Part shown: piece after piece, positions 21,823-24,686 of the stretch
Layout: each line of letters starts with the position of its first letter
Position numbering within the stretch: position 1 is the first letter of the stretch
Notes under the pieces: generated by a model
Told to the model about the DNA's origin: nothing
Databases searched by the model: none
What the model saw: the letters and a program-made list of their open reading frames with translations, nothing else
From: JAVBQF01 sp031549195
GTDB taxonomy: Bacteria > Bacillota_I > Bacilli_A > RF39 > UBA660
DNA: 24,686 nucleotides
Reading direction: 5' to 3'
Assembly (NCBI GenBank): GCA_031549195.1
Contig: JAVBQF010000018.1
Span: forward strand, 1 to 24,686
Program-made: the position numbers and the translations under genes

Positions 21823-22713
21823 ATGCATTTAGTAAAGGTTTTTGAAACAAAAAATAAATATAGAACAAAGAATTGGGATACTGAACATACATTTAAGTAT
21901 CTTTTTGATATTGAGGGGATTCTTGTTGAGGTTGGTTATTTTATACACTTTAAAAATGGGAAAGAAGTTAAAAAGGTAATTGAGTTATCATCAAGTTATG
22001 GTTGTCCAATGAAATGTAAGTTTTGCGCATCGGAGAGGATAGAAAATTTTAAAATAATAGATTCTAATCAACTGTTATGGATTATGGATTATATATTTTT
22101 AGATAACAAGTTAAATGATAAAGAAAAATTAGTTGTTGCTATTACAGGAATTGGTGACTTATTTTTTACTATAAAAAATGTCGTTGAGTTTATCAATAAA
22201 GCAATTTTGAAATATTCTAACATAATGTTTGATGTCTCTACAATTAAATTAAATGCTAATATTTTAAAAGAGTTAGCACCTTATAAGGATACTAATATAC
22301 TTAGAAATATTCAAATAACTTTTGTGTTAAATAATGATAAAATAAAAGAATTAATTCCATATATGCAAAAAGAGAGCTATTTATTTGAAGAAATAGTGAA
22401 ATTAATCGAATATAGTGATTTCTCTAATTATCGAATTAATTATGTAATGATGAGAGAAATTAATGATGATATTGACACAATACAGGAATTTGTTCATCAT
22501 GTTATTCCAATTAAAGACAAAGTAAAGGTGCGTATTTCTAGAGTGAATGAAACAAAGGCGTCAGGTAAATATAATATATTACCACCTAGTACATCTAATA
22601 TGGAAAAATTAAGTGAATTATTAACTCAAAGTGGAATACAAAACTATATATTTTATTCAGTAGAAAATGATAATATGAACTGTGGACAATTAATATCAGA
22701 AGTATGTAAATAA
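21823..22713 (+). CDS. RlmN-like radical SAM protein, shortened and divergent
   Basis: A 296-residue radical SAM enzyme. The iron-sulfur motif is CPMKCKFC (Cys61, Cys65, Cys68), the CxxxCxxC form. The surrounding pattern is that of RlmN/Cfr RNA methyltransferases: SSxxGCPMKCKFCAS, DVSTIKLNANILKELA, YVMMREINDD compared with EYVMLxGVND, and near the end NCGQLISEV, in which Cys287 matches the catalytic Cys of RlmN's ACGQL. It differs from RlmN in lacking the full N-terminal accessory domain (RlmN is about 350-380 residues) and in having GIGDLFF where RlmN has GMGEPL. The substrate is therefore probably not the standard 23S A2503 target. AGAGGAG lies before the ATG. It is the third gene of the operon with the two Dcd-like proteins. 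Confidence 0.82.
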   Translation: MHLVKVFETKNKYRTKNWDTEHTFKYLFDIEGILVEVGYFIHFKNGKEVKKVIELSSSYGCPMKCKFCASERIENFKIIDSNQLLWIMDYIFLDNKLNDKEKLVVAITGIGDLFFTIKNVVEFINKAILKYSNIMFDVSTIKLNANILKELAPYKDTNILRNIQITFVLNNDKIKELIPYMQKESYLFEEIVKLIEYSDFSNYRINYVMMREINDDIDTIQEFVHHVIPIKDKVKVRISRVNETKASGKYNILPPSTSNMEKLSELLTQSGIQNYIFYSVENDNMNCGQLISEVCK

Positions 22714-22747
22714 CATATGGAAAGTTTGATCTTTTCATATGTTTTTT
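22713..22747 (+). terminator. Terminator of the Dcd-like/radical SAM operon
   Basis: ACATATGGAAAG (22713-22724) pairs with CTTTTCATATGT (22731-22742), a 12-bp stem with one G-T pair and a 6-nt loop, followed by T residues to 22747. Confidence 0.85.
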
Positions 22748-22791
22748 ATTTGTATAGCTTAATTTAAAAAAACAAAATATGGCTCTATTAA

Positions 22792-22805
22792 TTAAAACGT
22801 TTTAA
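22792..22805 (+). promoter_or_regulatory. 14-bp palindrome, possible LacI/CcpA-type operator
   Basis: TTAAAACGTTTTAA is a perfect palindrome centred on CG, 25 bases upstream of the -35 of the PfkB-type kinase gene. Its arrangement resembles cre sites (TGAAANCGNTTTCA) with two changes. AT-rich chance palindromes are possible. Confidence 0.3.
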
Positions 22806-22830
22806 ATGTGTAAAAAACTCAAAAAAAGCT

Positions 22831-22858
22831 TTGATTATATTTACATATTTGTTATAAT
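22831..22858 (+). promoter_or_regulatory. Promoter of the PfkB-type kinase gene
   Basis: TTGATT at 22831-22836, a 16-bp spacer, and TATAAT at 22853-22858 with an extended TG. The start codon follows about 20 bases later. Confidence 0.7.
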
Positions 22859-22878
22859 TAATGTAAAGGTGAGATTAT

Positions 22879-23778
22879 ATGAAAGTAATGTGTATTGGGC
22901 ATGCTGCTTATGATATTACATTACCACTGGATCACTTTCCAATTGAGAATAAAAAGGTAAGAGTTAAAGAAAAGGTTGAGTGTGGTGGAGGCAGTGCTTC
23001 TAACTGTGCTTACTTGTTGGCAAAATGGGGAATTGAAACTTACTTTGCAGGTGTCATTGGGCGTGATCACTATGGTGATATGATAAAAAAAGAGTTTGAA
23101 GATATTGGAGTTAATACTAAATATCTACAAATTAGTGAAGAAGCTAAGACTACAGCAAGTTATATTATTGCAAATACTTCAACTGGAACAAGGACGATAT
23201 TGCAATGTAAAGATGAAAAATCTGTTATGATGCCAGTAGACTTTGAAGAAGAATTTGATATAATATTATTTGATGGTTATGAAAAAGATATGGCACTTAG
23301 ATTAATTGAAAGAAATCCAAAAGCCATAAAAATAATTGATGCAGGATCAATGAAGGAAGCAACTGTAGAAATAGCACGTTTAGTAGATTATGTTGCTTGT
23401 TCAAAGGACTTTGCAGAAGACTATAGTGGACTTAAAGTTAATTATGAAGATACGTCAAGTATTGTGAAGATATATGATAAGTTAAAGCAAGACTTTAATG
23501 GACAAGTTGTAATTACTCTAGAAGATAAAGGATCATTTACTTATAGTGATGGATACAAGTTAGTATCTTCAATAAAGGTGACACCAATTGATTCAACAGG
23601 TGCTGGAGATATCTATCATGGAGCATTTACATATTGTCTATCGCAAAACTATGATTTGATAAAGACACTTAGAATAGCAAATATCACTGGAGCATTATCT
23701 GTTGAAAAGATTGGTGGAAGATTTTCAATAGTACCAAAAGAGGAAGTAATGAACAGATATGATGGGACTATTTCATAA
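22879..23778 (+). CDS. PfkB-family carbohydrate/nucleoside kinase
   Basis: Ribokinase-fold kinase of 299 residues. The N-terminal substrate region has CGGGSASNCAYLLAKWG (PfkB signature 1, about 35-50), and the C-terminal signature is DSTGAGDIYHGAF (238-250), with Asp244 the catalytic base and the anion hole at GAGD. Between them is the usual Rossmann-like core. The substrate (fructose-phosphate, ribose, a nucleoside or another sugar) cannot be assigned. GGTGAGAT precedes the ATG. The Smr-domain gene overlaps its end by 20 bases, so they are translated as a pair. A cre-like palindrome upstream hints at sugar-responsive control, but weakly. Confidence 0.9.
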   Translation: MKVMCIGHAAYDITLPLDHFPIENKKVRVKEKVECGGGSASNCAYLLAKWGIETYFAGVIGRDHYGDMIKKEFEDIGVNTKYLQISEEAKTTASYIIANTSTGTRTILQCKDEKSVMMPVDFEEEFDIILFDGYEKDMALRLIERNPKAIKIIDAGSMKEATVEIARLVDYVACSKDFAEDYSGLKVNYEDTSSIVKIYDKLKQDFNGQVVITLEDKGSFTYSDGYKLVSSIKVTPIDSTGAGDIYHGAFTYCLSQNYDLIKTLRIANITGALSVEKIGGRFSIVPKEEVMNRYDGTIS

Positions 23779-24076
23779 TAATTTGCCACAACTTGACTTA
23801 CACGGAGAAGATAGTGTAACAGCAGTGATACTTGCTAAAGATTTTATAAATGACAATTACAAAATTAGGAATTATGAATTGGTAATAATTCATGGTATAG
23901 GTAAGGGAATATTGAAGAAGGAAGTGCATAAAATGCTGAAAAATGATAAGAGAGTAGAAAAATATGCGACAGATTATTTTAATTTAGGTTGTACATTAGT
24001 TAAGCTACATGCTAGCATTGACAAAAAAGAGAAAAAGTGTTATAATACACGACATAACTTAAGGGGGGATTTATAA
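23759..24076 (+). CDS. Small Smr-domain protein
   Basis: The 105-residue protein is essentially a lone Smr domain, the nuclease-like module at the C-terminus of MutS2: LDLHGEDSVTA (12-22), then VIIHGIGKGILKKEVHKML (42-60) and the closing strand LGCTLVKL (76-83). The LDLHG and HGxGKG motifs are intact. Such stand-alone domains may have endonuclease or RNA-binding activity. The domain should end near residue 84; the last 20 or so residues are encoded by DNA that carries the next gene's consensus promoter and ribosome-binding site. The start overlaps the kinase gene by 20 bases, with AGAGGAAG about 12 bases upstream; ATG 23762 is an alternative. Confidence 0.83.
   Translation: MMGLFHNNLPQLDLHGEDSVTAVILAKDFINDNYKIRNYELVIIHGIGKGILKKEVHKMLKNDKRVEKYATDYFNLGCTLVKLHASIDKKEKKCYNTRHNLRGDL
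24018..24046 (+). promoter_or_regulatory. Consensus promoter inside the Smr gene
   Basis: TTGACA (24018-24023), exactly 17 bp, TATAAT (24041-24046), plus TG at 24038-24039. All twelve hexamer bases match consensus. It lies in the 3' end of the Smr gene and drives the surface-protein gene at 24076. Confidence 0.85.
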
Positions 24077-24686
24077 TGTATACTGAAGAAGAAGAAAGAA
24101 AAGGAATACCAATAAGAAATTTTCTAGTAAAATTGATATTAGTAATAATATTTGTATTACTACTTATTTGGTTATTACCAATGCCAAATTTAACAGGGCT
24201 TACAAATAGAATATTTAATTCTAATATACAAGAAATGAAAAATGCGGCAATACCATATTTTACAACGGAGAGATTACCAGAGAAAGTTGGAGATAAAGTA
24301 ACTTTAACATTGGAAAAAATGATAGAGATGAAGTTACTATTGCCATTTACAGATAAAAATGGTGAAAGATGTGATGAAAAAGAATCTTATGTAACTCTAA
24401 CTAAACTAGAGGATGAGTATGAGATGAAAGTATTCTTAAAGTGTAATGGTGAGGAAGATTATGTCATTACAAAGTTAGGATGTTACTCATATTGTCAAGA
24501 TACTTTGTGTGAACCACAAAAGCCTGAAGAAGAAAAACCAGTAGTAGAAACAGGACCAAGTTGTACATTGGTAGTATCAGGAGGGAACTTAGGAAGTAAT
24601 AACTGGTATACAAGCGAGACAGTAGTAAAGTTTAAGAGTAAGATGACAACAACAGAAGGAGCAAAAATAACAGAATATGGACTAGG
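24076..24686 (+). CDS. Membrane-anchored surface protein, 3' end outside window
   Basis: The frame is open from the ATG at 24076 to the window edge (203 residues seen). The N-terminus is polar and charged (EEEERKG, about 1-15), followed by one hydrophobic helix (about 16-36) ending in PMP, so this is a single-pass anchor with the rest outside. The outer part has paired cysteines, an acidic proline stretch (PQKPEEEKP, about 155-163), and then SCTLVVSG...NNWYTSETV, which resembles the start of bacterial Ig-like repeats with the motif WYTS. AGGGGGG precedes the start, which overlaps the Smr stop by one base. The strong promoter upstream suggests high expression. The full domain count cannot be seen. 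Confidence 0.75.
   Translation, partial: MYTEEEERKGIPIRNFLVKLILVIIFVLLLIWLLPMPNLTGLTNRIFNSNIQEMKNAAIPYFTTERLPEKVGDKVTLTLEKMIEMKLLLPFTDKNGERCDEKESYVTLTKLEDEYEMKVFLKCNGEEDYVITKLGCYSYCQDTLCEPQKPEEEKPVVETGPSCTLVVSGGNLGSNNWYTSETVVKFKSKMTTTEGAKITEYGL

Noticed and set aside
1..24686. CRISPR array, insertion sequence, tRNA or rRNA
   Set aside because: I saw no regularly spaced repeats, transposase, cloverleaf or rRNA-like stretch in any gap.

Overview
The window is AT-rich (visibly around 30% GC) bacterial DNA with standard stop codons: TGA is used as a stop and every tryptophan is TGG. Gene content points to a Firmicute/Bacilli-type genome: nusA without C-terminal repeats, ylxR (rnpM), a 205-residue LexA, 6S RNA beside tcdA, and pyruvate phosphate dikinase. 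The short RimP, the broken-up translation operon and the unusual envelope proteins suggest an uncultured, somewhat reduced gut Bacilli lineage (RF39- or Erysipelotrichia-like). That placement is inference; no marker here fixes the taxon.

Layout. 1-194 is the tail of an unrecognised gene ending in a terminator. 264-899 holds two tandem paralogous small membrane proteins. 908-5302 is a transcription/translation operon: promoter, leader hairpin, a short rimP, nusA, ylxR, dCMP deaminase, infB, terminator. 5311-8185 carries a membrane-anchored NlpC/P60-type cell-wall hydrolase with a VirB2/TrbC-like two-helix segment, a lipoprotein, and rbfA. These envelope genes sit where many Firmicutes have infB directly followed by rbfA. 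8237-9136 is a probable 6S RNA and tcdA. 9146-10950 (minus strand) is a possible HipA-like kinase-fold protein and lexA, whose promoter overlaps two SOS boxes. 10998-17356 contains an unrecognised protein, a XerC/D recombinase, thymidine kinase and a very divergent SecA-family ATPase. 17377-20089 is ppdK. 20103-22747 is a Nudix hydrolase, an intergenic region with RNA-like pairing, and a tight three-gene operon of two dCTP-deaminase paralogues and an RlmN-like radical SAM protein. 22792-24686 holds a PfkB sugar/nucleoside kinase, an Smr-domain protein and the start of a surface protein that runs off the window.

How they fit together. Most of the window is housekeeping: transcription elongation, 30S maturation, initiation, pyrimidine deoxynucleotide supply (dCMP deaminase, Tdk, Nudix), glycolytic PEP/pyruvate exchange and DNA-damage control. 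The stretch most likely to hold something undescribed is 20671-22747. The two Dcd paralogues align without gaps across the active site and have lost complementary catalytic motifs: one keeps the catalytic Glu, the other keeps the RSSxxR motif. They are co-transcribed with a shortened RlmN-like radical SAM enzyme that retains the CGQL cysteine. A heteromeric nucleotide-processing enzyme, possibly in phage defence or nucleotide modification, is a testable hypothesis. Second-tier items are the SecA-like ATPase without the usual C-terminal zinc motif, the VirB2-NlpC/P60 fusion, the N-domain-only RimP, and the kinase-like protein downstream of lexA.
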